A stretch of DNA of 18,146 bases from JBDTVS01 sp040007095 (GCA_040007095.1 JBDTVS010000096.1:1-18146); one strand, 5' to 3'. Positions 6,851-14,318 are shown, counted from the first letter of the stretch. Translations and numbers: made by a program. Notes: generated by a model from the sequence alone, not told the origin.

Positions 6851-7362
6851 TTCCATGACATCCCCACGAACGTCAGCACCATCATCGCCACCAACGTCAG
6901 CGCCGGCATTGTCAGTGGTTTAGTCCACGCGACGTTCCGGATACTGTCGCGACTCATGCTGCGTATTTCCTGCAATTGCTTTCGGGCGAGGGCGAACTGC
7001 CACCCGTTCTCGGCGAGAGCGAGCGCCTTGGCCGTTTCCTTTTCGGCGACCATCAGCGCACGCAGTCGGTACTGGAGCTCGCCGTACTTGAGCTGTGCCC
7101 AGAAGTGCGTGGGGTCGAGGGAGACGGCAAGCTCCAGCGCGTCCATCGACTTGTAGACGTCGTAGTTCACCGCATACGCGATCCCGAGGCACGTCCGCAG
7201 ATCGGCCGAGCGTGGGTTCTCGAGACAGGCGGCCTCGAGGGTCTGGATATATCCCGCCAGCGCCTCCGGCGCGACCGACTGCGGGTCGTGCCACGGCACC
7301 GGCGGGATGGACTGCAACCGCGCTTGGATGGCGGCGGTCGGTTTGACGAGTTCGGCTGACAT
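6844..7362 (-). CDS. TPR-repeat protein with C-terminal membrane anchor, amt-linked
   Basis: A 172-residue protein. Residues about 35-130 form helical pairs of tetratricopeptide type (for example LRTCLGIAYAVNYDVYKSMD and ALELAVSLDPTHFWAQLKYG, with the typical A-x-x-L-D-P pattern). A hydrophobic segment near the C-terminus (about 151-168, MPALTLVAMMVLTFVGM) with no signal peptide points to a tail anchor with the TPR part in the cytoplasm. It begins 3 bases after the stop of amt and overlaps the start of the 47-residue gene, so it belongs to the same transcript. TPR domains bind proteins; binding to P-II, Amt or a regulator is inferred from position only. Confidence 0.8.
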   Translation of the reverse strand: MSAELVKPTAAIQARLQSIPPVPWHDPQSVAPEALAGYIQTLEAACLENPRSADLRTCLGIAYAVNYDVYKSMDALELAVSLDPTHFWAQLKYGELQYRLRALMVAEKETAKALALAENGWQFALARKQLQEIRSMSRDSIRNVAWTKPLTMPALTLVAMMVLTFVGMSWKW

Positions 7363-7365
7363 GGC

Positions 7366-9045
7366 TCAATCCATCCCCATGGCGTCGGCCTTGAGGACGA
7401 AGTCTGGATAGGCGACCGCGCCCATTTCAGGAATATCCAGGCCTTCGAGCTCGACTTTCGCTGTCACCCGTTGACCCATGACCGCGTCGATGATCATGTT
7501 CAGCACGAAGCTGAAGGTGAAGACGAATCCGATGAGCGTGGCGACGCCCATCAACTGGGCCACCAGTTGTCCCGCGTCCCCGTAGAACAGACCCGTGACC
7601 GAGCCGGGCACGCCGCCCCACGCCCCCGCGAAGTTGCTCCTCCCGTCGGCGAACAACCCGACCGCGATGACGCCGAACAGGCCGTTGACGCCGTGCACCG
7701 AGATCGCGCCGACGGGATCGTCAATCCGGAGCACCCGGTCGACGAACTCGACAGACACGCACACCAGGACACCGGCAATCAATCCGATGATGACCGACGC
7801 CATCGGGTTCACGAATCCGCTGGGCGCGGTGATGGCCACCAATCCCGCGAGGAGGCCGTTGCCGGTCATCGACGCGTCCGGTTTGCCGTACCGGGACCAC
7901 ATGTAGCTCATCGCGCCGAACGACCCCGCCATGCCGGCGAGCATCGTGTTGACCGCGACCGAGCTGATGCGAAGATTCCCGTTGGCCGAAGCGCCAAGGG
8001 TCGACCCCGGGTTGAAGCCGAACCAGCCGAACGCCAGGATGAAGCAGCCAAGCAGCACCATCGTGATGTCGTGGCCTGGAATCGCGTTGGGCTTGCCGTC
8101 GCGCGTGTACTTTCCGATGCGGGGGCCGATGATGATGCCCATCGCCATCGCCGTCAAGCCACCTGTCGCGTGGACGACGCCCGAGCCGGCGAAGTCTGCA
8201 TAGCCGTGTCCCAGACCGTAGTTCGAGCCAAGAGTCGCCAGCCAGCCACCGCCCCACGCCCAGTTGGCGAAGAGCGGATAGGTGAACGCGCCCATGAAGA
8301 GGGACGAGACGAGGAACGCCGAGTACTTCCAGCGCTCCGCCGCGGTTCCCGTGACGATGGTGAGCGTAGTGTCCATGAAGACCATCTGGAACAGGAACAT
8401 CACCATGACGCCAACGTCATACGTCGCGCCGCTGAGCATTACACCGTTCATCCCGAAGAGGCCCCAGTCCTTGCCAAACAGGTGGATCGCATACTCGCCG
8501 TTCAGCGGCGCCGTCCCGCCAAGGTTCGACACCGCGCCGACGCCGCCCTCTTGTATGGCGAACCCGATCAACCAGTAGGCGAGCAGGCCGGCGCCGTAGA
8601 CCATGAAGTTCATCATCATGGTGTGATTCGCATTCTTGGCTCGGATCAAGCCGGTCTCCACTGCCGCGAAGCCGGCCTGCATGAACATCACGAGGAAGCC
8701 CGCGACGAGCGTCCAGACGAAGTTGATCGCAATCATGTTCTGGCCGACCTGATTGACGACGTCGCCAATGGTCAGGCCCACCTTCGCGTCCCCGACCGGA
8801 ATGTCTGCGACGCTGCCGGTGATCGTGCCGGCGGGGTCGCCCTTCGCCTTGTCCTCGGCCTTCGGTCCGGAGAGCCCCTTGATGTCTGCGTCAGTAATCG
8901 CCACCGGTGCCGCCGCAGGTGTACCAGGCGCCGCCGCGGGGGCTGGAGCTGGAGGCTGCGCGTCCGGGGCGGGCGCCTGTGCGTACACGGTGCCCAGCGT
9001 GCCCAGGCACCATGTCATCGCGAAGGCCAGCAATACCTTTTTCAT
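7366..9045 (-). CDS. amt: Amt-family ammonium channel with signal peptide and extended N-terminus
   Basis: A 559-residue protein. Residues 1-22 are a signal peptide (MKKVLLAFAMTWCLG...YAQ), followed by a Pro/Ala linker (24-50) and about 40 polar residues before the first of roughly eleven membrane helices at about 105. The pore histidines are His292 in DFAGSGVVHATGG and His451 in SVHGVNGLFG. MFLFQMVFMDTTLTIVTGTAAER (split here over residues 216-237) is the usual helix around the phenylalanine gate. Amt proteins move ammonium into the cell and are blocked by P-II. The mature N-terminus is about 80 residues longer than in many Amt proteins. GAGGA precedes the ATG at 9045. It is flanked by the 60-residue gene (33 bases upstream) and the TPR gene (3 bases downstream). 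Sigma-54 control is inferred from the element at 9378-9393. Confidence 0.95.
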   Translation of the reverse strand: MKKVLLAFAMTWCLGTLGTVYAQAPAPDAQPPAPAPAAAPGTPAAAPVAITDADIKGLSGPKAEDKAKGDPAGTITGSVADIPVGDAKVGLTIGDVVNQVGQNMIAINFVWTLVAGFLVMFMQAGFAAVETGLIRAKNANHTMMMNFMVYGAGLLAYWLIGFAIQEGGVGAVSNLGGTAPLNGEYAIHLFGKDWGLFGMNGVMLSGATYDVGVMVMFLFQMVFMDTTLTIVTGTAAERWKYSAFLVSSLFMGAFTYPLFANWAWGGGWLATLGSNYGLGHGYADFAGSGVVHATGGLTAMAMGIIIGPRIGKYTRDGKPNAIPGHDITMVLLGCFILAFGWFGFNPGSTLGASANGNLRISSVAVNTMLAGMAGSFGAMSYMWSRYGKPDASMTGNGLLAGLVAITAPSGFVNPMASVIIGLIAGVLVCVSVEFVDRVLRIDDPVGAISVHGVNGLFGVIAVGLFADGRSNFAGAWGGVPGSVTGLFYGDAGQLVAQLMGVATLIGFVFTFSFVLNMIIDAVMGQRVTAKVELEGLDIPEMGAVAYPDFVLKADAMGMD

Positions 9046-9078
9046 GTTGTTTGTCCTCGCACTGAGATTTGGGTGGGG

Positions 9079-9261
9079 TTACTTCTTCCAGATCGCGTCT
9101 TTCATGTAGGCCGGGTTCAGGACCCCGAGGATGCCAGCCAGACTGACGGCGATGCCGACGAGCACCATTCCCAGACGACCGCCGGTCGAGGCTGTGACGC
9201 CGACGCTTGCAGCGGCCACGACAAAGCCCGCGAACGTGATGACGAGTCCTACTAAGGCCAT
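9079..9261 (-). CDS. 60-residue two-helix membrane protein upstream of amt
   Basis: MALVGLVITFAGF... is a small hydrophobic protein with two likely membrane helices (about residues 2-22 and 29-49) joined by a short Thr/Gly-rich turn, and a tail ending MKDAIWKK. I chose the ATG at 9261 because GGGAGAG lies just upstream; a longer frame to 9348 would add a basic stretch with no ribosome site. It is the first gene of the amt cluster, 117 bases after the -24/-12 element and 33 bases before amt. I do not recognise a family. It may be a small Amt subunit, assembly factor or membrane partner of P-II. Confidence 0.72.
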   Translation of the reverse strand: MALVGLVITFAGFVVAAASVGVTASTGGRLGMVLVGIAVSLAGILGVLNPAYMKDAIWKK

Positions 9262-9377
9262 CGGTTCTCTCCCTTGATGAAATTCACGGTTGGCCGCGAC
9301 ACGAACCCGCAGCCCGGCGCGCTCAAGCCGTCGCCCAGAGCCACACAACTTGTCGTGGCGCGTTCGACCATCGACAA

Positions 9378-9393
9378 AGCAAGAGCAGTTCCA
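9378..9393 (-). promoter_or_regulatory. Sigma-54 (-24/-12) promoter of the amt cluster
   Basis: The minus strand reads TGGAACTGCTCTTGCT. Against TGGCACG-N4-TTGCW only positions 4 and 7 differ, and the invariant GG and GC have exact spacing. It lies 117 bases before the first gene of the cluster, and a half-site array lies about 95-145 bases further upstream, which is the usual distance for a sigma-54 enhancer. Confidence 0.7.
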
Positions 9394-9486
9394 GTGGCGG
9401 GGACGCGCGTCGCCTCAGCCTAAACGGCTCGGCGTGAAGGGGTTGACCGGGCCCGGGACGACCTGCGCGGCTGAGCATCTGGTCAT

Positions 9487-9537
9487 ACGATAATGTAGGA
9501 ATATCGTCAAACAACAACGTTATCGTCTGAAGCGATA
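9487..9537. promoter_or_regulatory. Array of (A/G)CGATA half-sites, likely activator-binding region
   Basis: ACGATA (9487-9492) and TATCGT (9502-9507) form a perfect inverted repeat with a 9-base spacer. TATCGT (9521-9526) and GCGATA (9532-9537) form a second, imperfect one. CGTTATCGT (9518-9526) is the exact complement of ACGATAACG at 2888-2896 in front of the sigma-54 activator gene. Position and symmetry fit enhancer sites for a dimeric activator; which protein binds is inferred. Confidence 0.5.
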
Positions 9538-9590
9538 GCGGGAGCGGCCGCGCCAGGATCACGAACCAGGGCATTTTGCCACTGGAATCG

Positions 9591-9606
9591 TGGCTCCGGC
9601 TTCGCA
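9591..9606 (+). promoter_or_regulatory. Weak sigma-54-like element facing the antiporter gene
   Basis: TGGCTCCGGCTTCGCA has the GG and GC doublets at correct spacing and differs from consensus at three positions. It lies 54 bases beyond the half-site array but 262 bases before the antiporter start, which would leave a long leader. I consider it possible, not established. Confidence 0.3.
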
Positions 9607-9867
9607 GTTTTTTTTCGTCTGGCCGATGTCGTCCCGCACCGAAGGCGGCGGTGGGGTGTCTTGGGACAGGCTCGCATCCGCGGGCCCTGGCGTGTCCCGC
9701 GCCCATGGACACCGTTGCGACACCTTCGACGATTATGTTGCGCGAGCGTATTTTAGAGACAATTGTGTCGGCATCGGCGGTGGCGCGGTTCCTTTGGGGC
9801 AGCGAATCGTCGGTGATACCGCCCGTTCAGAAAGCGGCACGCCCCTTGCGAAAGTGGCGCACACTCC

Positions 9868-11178
9868 ATGTCCCATCTCCTTCAGACCCTGTTGCTTCTC
9901 TCGATGGTGGTTGCGGCGGCGAAACTTGCGGGTGCCGCCGCCACCCGCGTCGGGCAACCGGCCGTGTTTGGCGAGCTCCTCGTCGGATTGCTGCTCGGTC
10001 CGACGGTGCTCAACGTCCTCGGCTGGTCATTGTTCTCAAGTGCGACGGCCGAGACCGCCGCGGCCGCCTCCGCGCCGTTGCTTGGCCTCTTGACCGACCT
10101 TGCCGATGTCGGCGTGATCCTGCTGATGCTCGTCGCCGGGCTGGAAACAGACCTCGATCAAATGCGAAAGGTTGGAACCGCCGCCTTCTGGGCCGCCGCC
10201 GGGGGCGTCGCGCTGCCGATGGCCGGCGGCATCGTCACGGCTGCGGCGTTCGGAATGCCTGTTTTCTGGACCGGTATTTTCGTCGGGACGATCTTGACGG
10301 CCACCAGCGTGAGCATCTCCGCGCAGGTGCTCATGGAGCTCGGCGTGCTCCGATCGAAGGAGGGCTCGACGATCCTTGGGGCCGCGGTGATTGACGACGT
10401 CATGGGCCTGGTCGTGCTCTCCGTCGTCGTCGCCTTCGCCCAGGCGGGCGGCGGCGTCTCTCTCGTGGCGATGGGTGCCATCGTCGTGCGAATGATCGTC
10501 TTTTTCGGCGGCGCTATTTTCGTCGGACGCTACTTCGAGCGAATCCTGGCATGGGGCGAGGGGCTTGACGTCAGCCAGGGATTGCTCGCCACCGTGGCCG
10601 TGCTGGCCTTTCTCTACGGGTGGGCTGCCGAATATATCGGCGGCGTGGCGGCGATCACGGGATCGTATCTGGCCGGTGTGCTCCTCTCCCGCACCAGCTT
10701 CAAGAAACGCATCGATGAAGGAGTCCATCCCCTGACCTACTCGATCCTGGTGCCGGTCTTCCTGATCACGATCGGCCTTCGGGCCAACGGACGGGAACTC
10801 GGCCCCCACGTGGCCTTCACGCTGGTCCTGATCGTGGTAGCTATCGTCGGCAAGGTGATCGGCTCCGGCGGGCTGGCCCGCGTGTGCGGCTATACGAACC
10901 TCGAGTCGATTCGGGTCGGGATCGGGATGATCTCGCGCGGCGAGGTCGGACTGATTGTCGCCGGCTATGGACTGACCCACGGTGTGATCGGACAGGATGT
11001 GTTCTCGGCTTCCGTCCTGATGGTGCTCGCCACGACGATGATTACGCCGCCACTACTCCGCCTCGCGTACCCCACAGTGGCTCACCGTCCGCACATCGCC
11101 GTCGAGGAATCATTCACCGCGATTCCTGATGAAGTGCACGACGCGGTGGGGACTTCCCATTCGAGTCCCAAACACTGA
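9868..11178 (+). CDS. CPA2-family cation/proton antiporter (Na+/H+ exchanger domain)
   Basis: A 436-residue integral membrane protein with about twelve hydrophobic segments. QPAVFGELLVGLLLGP (30-45), LMLVAGLETDLD (86-97), TSVSISAQVLMELG (146-159) and the ion-binding aspartate pair Asp176-Asp177 in AAVIDDVMG are typical of CPA2 exchangers. Two adjacent aspartates are associated with electrogenic antiporters. No TrkA-N or Usp domain is attached; the C-terminal tail is short and polar. It should exchange Na+ or K+ for H+ at the inner membrane. The ATG at 9868 lacks a good ribosome site. It is transcribed away from the amt cluster; ammonium uptake changes internal pH and K+ balance, so a joint role is conceivable but not shown. 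Confidence 0.9.
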   Translation: MSHLLQTLLLLSMVVAAAKLAGAAATRVGQPAVFGELLVGLLLGPTVLNVLGWSLFSSATAETAAAASAPLLGLLTDLADVGVILLMLVAGLETDLDQMRKVGTAAFWAAAGGVALPMAGGIVTAAAFGMPVFWTGIFVGTILTATSVSISAQVLMELGVLRSKEGSTILGAAVIDDVMGLVVLSVVVAFAQAGGGVSLVAMGAIVVRMIVFFGGAIFVGRYFERILAWGEGLDVSQGLLATVAVLAFLYGWAAEYIGGVAAITGSYLAGVLLSRTSFKKRIDEGVHPLTYSILVPVFLITIGLRANGRELGPHVAFTLVLIVVAIVGKVIGSGGLARVCGYTNLESIRVGIGMISRGEVGLIVAGYGLTHGVIGQDVFSASVLMVLATTMITPPLLRLAYPTVAHRPHIAVEESFTAIPDEVHDAVGTSHSSPKH

Positions 11179-11446
11179 GACTGAACCGGCTCAGACTCGC
11201 GCATCGAGTCAGAGCGTCCACCCTCAGGACGCTGCCGACAACCATCCGCCATCCGCTCGAGGCGGCCAAGCCGGCGGTCGTGGAGGTTGAGCACATGGTG
11301 GAAATGACCGTGTCGTTGATTCAGCGAGCATGCGCCAGGAAAGTGGAACGACCGGCACGCGAGGCCCAGATGGCTCCCCGGTGCCTGCTCTCCGGTGCCT
11401 GTGCGGCCATGTAACAAGGTATGCTCTTAGGCTGAGAAGAGGGCGA
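11179..11446. other. 268-base gap before glnD
   Basis: Besides the hairpin at 11194-11210 I see no secure element. One plus-strand frame remains open from the antiporter end to a TAA at 11412-11414 and includes a helix-like stretch (EAAKPAVVEVEHMVEMTVSL), but it has no start with a ribosome site. The glnD promoter should lie here but no good -35/-10 or -24/-12 match was found. Confidence 0.4.
11194..11210 (+). terminator. Hairpin after the antiporter gene
   Basis: GACTCG and CGAGTC form a 6-bp stem with a 5-base loop, and can extend by three pairs past an A-A mismatch. It starts 16 bases after the TGA at 11178. No T run follows, so termination strength is uncertain. Confidence 0.4.
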
Positions 11447-12955
11447 ATGCCTGCGATAAATGGTCAGTCGAGCGACACCACCGTTTCCACCGGGTTGGCC
11501 GCCGCACGGCAGGAGCTCATCGATCGGGCCGGCAGGGGCTCGGCGGATCGCGTCGCGCTCGAATGCTACGCCGATCGCGTCGACACCCTCCTCCAGCGCC
11601 TGTTCTTTCAAGCGCCCGCGGCGAGCCAGCCTGCCGCCATCGTCGCGCTGGGTGGATACGGTCGCCGGCACCTTGCGCTGCATTCAGACGTCGACGTGCT
11701 GGTGCTCTTCGAACAGGCGATTGGCGCCGACGACGAGCGGTTTCTGCGAGGGTTTCTCAACCCGCTGTGGGATCTTCCTCTGGTCGTCGGACACCAGGTC
11801 AGAGAGCTGGCCGACTTCGCGAAGCTCGAGACCGACAATCCTGAGTTCCTGCTCGCCCTGCTCGACGCGCGGCGCGTCGTGGGCGATCCTGGACTCTACA
11901 GTCGATTCCTGGCCGCGTTCCACCGGCCCGAGACCCACGCGGCGATTCTCGAGTTGCTGCAGGGACTCATCGACGAACGCCACGGGAAGTTCAACGGCAC
12001 GCTCTATCAACTCGAGCCGGACACGAAAGACTCGCCCGGCGCGCTGCGGGACCTGCTCGCGGTGCGCACGATTGCGCGGCTCACCGATCCGGCGCTGCTT
12101 GGCCACGGGCCGGCGGATCCGGCGCGCCTCGACGAAGCGGAGGACTTCCTGTTCCGCGTCCGGTCGATCGTGCACCTCGAGCGCAACCGCAATCAGAACA
12201 CGTTGACCCACGAACTGCAGGAAAAAGCCGGGCTGCTGCTCGGCTACGCCGGCGCCCAGCCGCAACAGCGCGTCGAACGACTCATGGGCGACTACTTCCG
12301 CCACGCGCGAATCGTCAGCCGATCGCTCGAATGGGCGCGCAAAATCGCGCCCCGGCCGGTCGGCCCGAACCTGGTGCGATCCCGCGACGGGGTTCGGTTC
12401 GTCGACGTGGAGCGCGCGGCGCGCGAGCCGCACACCTGGCTGCGCCTGTTTCAGGCGGCGATCGACCAGGACACGGTGGTCGCGGACGAAGCCCTCTCGC
12501 TCATTCAGCAGCACGTCGACCGTTACGCCGCGGAGGAGTTTTTTCCGACCGCCGTCGAACGCGATCTCCTGCTGGCGTTTCTCAAGCCGCGGGCGGGTCT
12601 GTATGCGCGGCTGTCCGAGATGCACGATCGCGGTCTGCTCGGGAGGATGTTTCCGGAGTTCCAGGCGATCTTTTCGCGCGTGGTTCGCGACTTCTACCAC
12701 AAGTACACCGTCGACGAGCACACGCTGCTCACGATTCGCAACCTCGAATCGCTCGCCACCGGCGCGGTGGCCAGTCGTGGCCGGTTCAACGGGTTGATGG
12801 CGGACGTCGCGGTGCCGGAGCACCTGGTGCTCGCGCTGCTCTATCACGACGTCGGCAAATGGACCGATTCGGACCATGCCATCGAGAGCGTCCGGATGGC
12901 CAGGCTGATGTTCGATCGCCTGGGCCTCGAACCCGAGTCGCGCGCCATGATCTAG
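11447..12955 (+). CDS. glnD: GlnD uridylyltransferase, N-terminal part ending at an in-frame TAG
   Basis: This 502-residue frame holds the nucleotidyltransferase domain with GGYGRRHLALHSDVDVLVLF (69-88; the G-G-x-G-R and S-D-x-D signature), the central helical region, and most of the HD domain, including YHKYTVDEHTLL and His467-Asp468 in LLYHDVGKW. GlnD adds UMP to P-II when nitrogen is scarce and removes it, through the HD domain, when glutamine is high. The frame stops at TAG (12953-12955) in the middle of the HD domain, then continues in the same frame as clear GlnD sequence. I chose ATG 11447, preceded by AGAGGG; an ATG at 11330 would add 39 unconvincing residues. With the downstream part the full gene would be 843 residues, normal for GlnD. 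Confidence 0.88.
   Translation: MPAINGQSSDTTVSTGLAAARQELIDRAGRGSADRVALECYADRVDTLLQRLFFQAPAASQPAAIVALGGYGRRHLALHSDVDVLVLFEQAIGADDERFLRGFLNPLWDLPLVVGHQVRELADFAKLETDNPEFLLALLDARRVVGDPGLYSRFLAAFHRPETHAAILELLQGLIDERHGKFNGTLYQLEPDTKDSPGALRDLLAVRTIARLTDPALLGHGPADPARLDEAEDFLFRVRSIVHLERNRNQNTLTHELQEKAGLLLGYAGAQPQQRVERLMGDYFRHARIVSRSLEWARKIAPRPVGPNLVRSRDGVRFVDVERAAREPHTWLRLFQAAIDQDTVVADEALSLIQQHVDRYAAEEFFPTAVERDLLLAFLKPRAGLYARLSEMHDRGLLGRMFPEFQAIFSRVVRDFYHKYTVDEHTLLTIRNLESLATGAVASRGRFNGLMADVAVPEHLVLALLYHDVGKWTDSDHAIESVRMARLMFDRLGLEPESRAMI
12953..12955 (+). other. In-frame amber codon interrupting glnD
   Basis: The codons read GCC ATG ATC TAG TTC CTG ATC CAG. GlnD homology runs without any frame change through the TAG (AMI before, FLIQNHLKMS after). 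The interrupted position is not one of the HD metal ligands and is variable in the family. A single base change from CAG, GAG, AAG, TGG, TTG or TCG would create it. It lies within CTAG, a tetramer rare in many bacteria. Confidence 0.9.
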
Positions 12956-12979
12956 TTCCTGATCCAGAACCACCTGAAG

Positions 12980-13978
12980 ATGTCGATCGTCGCGTTCCGC
13001 CGCGACACCGAAGATCCCGACATCGTCAGGGAGTTCGCCGACGTGGTCGGGATCGAGGAGCGTCTGAAGATGTTGTGCCTCCTCACGTTCGCGGACGTCG
13101 GCGCAGTGAGCCCCGAGACGCTGACGCCGTGGCGCGAGGAGCTGCTCTGGCGGCTGTATGTCGACACCTACAATCAGCTCACCATCGGCTACGGCGACGA
13201 GCGCATCGGGCACGATCAGTCGGCGGTCGTCGAGCTGATGCGGGGCCGGCCGGCGGACGTGTCGGAAGACGAGATCTTCCGGTTTCTCGAGGGGCTGCCG
13301 TGCCGGTATCTGCAGCTGTTCGAGCACAACGCCATCTACGGCCACGTGCAGCTGTCGCGCGACATCAAGCCGGACCACGTGCACGCCACGCTCGAACGCA
13401 AGGGTTCGGCGTGGGAACTGACGGTCGTCACCCTCGACAAGCCCTTCCTGTTCTCGAATATCTGCGGCGTGCTGTCGTCCTTCGGCATGGACATCCTGCG
13501 CGGTCACGCCATGACCAATCCCAACGGCCTGGTGCTGGATATCTTCCAGTTCACCGACGAGGAGCGGTTCCTCGAGCTGAACCACGACGGCCGGGAGCGC
13601 TTTCTCGAGATTCTCGGGGCGGCGGTCTCGGGAAACCTCGACGTCACCGCGCGTCTGCGGGCCCGTGCCAGCAGCGTGCTGCACCGCGGTATCGTCAGGC
13701 GATTCGAGCCGGTGATTCACTCCGACAATGATTCCTCGCAGCGCTACTCGATTTTCGATATCATCGCCAGCAACGAAATCGGGCTGCTCCATCGCATCAG
13801 CCGGGTCATCTCGCGGCACGGCTGCAACGTGGATCTGGTGCTCATTTCCACCGAGGGCGCCAAGGCGATCGACGTGTTCCACATCAACGTCGGCGGCACG
13901 AAACTGTCGGATGCGGCACAGGCGGCGCTGACCGCCGACTTGCAACACACGCTGGAGGGACACGATGAAGTTGATTAA
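12980..13978 (+). CDS. glnD: GlnD C-terminal part: end of HD domain and two ACT domains
   Basis: Read from the first ATG after the amber codon this is 332 residues; homology starts already at 12956. It begins in the last HD helices (MSIVAFRRDTEDPDIV), then a linker and two ACT domains: about 147-215 (WELTVVTLDKPFLFSNICGV...) and about 255-325 (YSIFDIIASNEIGLLHRISR...). In GlnD the ACT pair senses glutamine and switches between adding and removing UMP. No ribosome site precedes ATG 12980, so separate translation would be weak unless coupled. The 3' end overlaps the next P-II gene by 14 bases, which shows the gene order glnD-glnB is intact. Codon use and frame are normal throughout, suggesting that any loss is very recent. 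Confidence 0.85.
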   Translation: MSIVAFRRDTEDPDIVREFADVVGIEERLKMLCLLTFADVGAVSPETLTPWREELLWRLYVDTYNQLTIGYGDERIGHDQSAVVELMRGRPADVSEDEIFRFLEGLPCRYLQLFEHNAIYGHVQLSRDIKPDHVHATLERKGSAWELTVVTLDKPFLFSNICGVLSSFGMDILRGHAMTNPNGLVLDIFQFTDEERFLELNHDGRERFLEILGAAVSGNLDVTARLRARASSVLHRGIVRRFEPVIHSDNDSSQRYSIFDIIASNEIGLLHRISRVISRHGCNVDLVLISTEGAKAIDVFHINVGGTKLSDAAQAALTADLQHTLEGHDEVD

Positions 13979-14294
13979 GGCCATCGTCCGGCCCAATAAG
14001 GTCGACGATGTGCGCGAGGCGCTGGAGAAGCTGAGCATCTCCGGTCTGACCGTCACCGAGGTCCGCGGTCACGGCAAACAAAAGGGCCATACGGCGATCT
14101 ATCGCGGGAAGGAATACCAGGTCAGCCTGCTCCCGAAGCTGGAGATCGAAGTGGTCGTCGCGGACGAAATGGCGGACGACGCCATCAAGGCGATCATCGG
14201 CGCGGCGCGCACCGGCGAGATTGGCGACGGTCGGGTATTCGTCCTGCCGGTCGCACAAAGCTACCGGATTCGCACCGGCGAACAGGCGATCTGA
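13965..14294 (+). CDS. glnB: P-II nitrogen regulatory protein, glnD-linked
   Basis: A 109-residue P-II protein starting MKLIKAIVRPNKVDDVREAL. It keeps Tyr51 in the T-loop (TAIYRGKEY) and TGEIGDGRVFVLPV near the end. GGAGG lies 8 bases before the ATG, inside the end of glnD, and the 14-base overlap implies coupled translation. It differs from the amt-linked copy at scattered positions only. By position, coupled to GlnD rather than Amt, I name it glnB, but sequence alone does not separate GlnB from GlnK here. It should report nitrogen state to targets such as glutamine synthetase control or the sigma-54 activator. Confidence 0.92.
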   Translation: MKLIKAIVRPNKVDDVREALEKLSISGLTVTEVRGHGKQKGHTAIYRGKEYQVSLLPKLEIEVVVADEMADDAIKAIIGAARTGEIGDGRVFVLPVAQSYRIRTGEQAI

Positions 14295-14318
14295 GCACTG
14301 AAGCGTGAACGGTGAAGT

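Larger units (their letters stand above)
9262..9867. other. 606-base divergent regulatory region between the amt cluster and the antiporter
   Basis: No gene is seen on either strand. It contains, in order, a minus-strand -24/-12 element (9378-9393), an array of (A/G)CGATA half-sites (9487-9537), a weaker plus-strand -24/-12-like element (9591-9606) and a T8 run (9608-9615). The half-sites lie between the two promoter-like elements, so one activator platform could serve both directions. Confidence 0.6.

Noticed and set aside
7471..9255. A 594-codon open frame on the plus strand opposite amt
   Set aside because: Composition is His/Arg/Asp-rich as expected for an antisense shadow; the minus-strand Amt is unambiguous.
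9711..9760. Sigma-70 promoter for the antiporter (TTCGAC with TATTTT)
   Set aside because: Both hexamers match poorly and the spacer is 18 bases; not better than chance in this gap.
11205..11414. Open plus-strand frame after the antiporter with a PhoU-like helix
   Set aside because: Too short, no start with ribosome site, and the resemblance is too weak to call a remnant.
12953..12955. Pyrrolysine or programmed read-through at the glnD TAG
   Set aside because: No downstream structure or known read-through context is visible, and neighbouring genes use TAG as a normal stop (51 and 4986).
11684..14056. A 790-codon open frame on the minus strand opposite glnD
   Set aside because: It mirrors the GC-rich third positions of glnD, has no recognisable domain and no ribosome site; the plus-strand GlnD assignment is certain.
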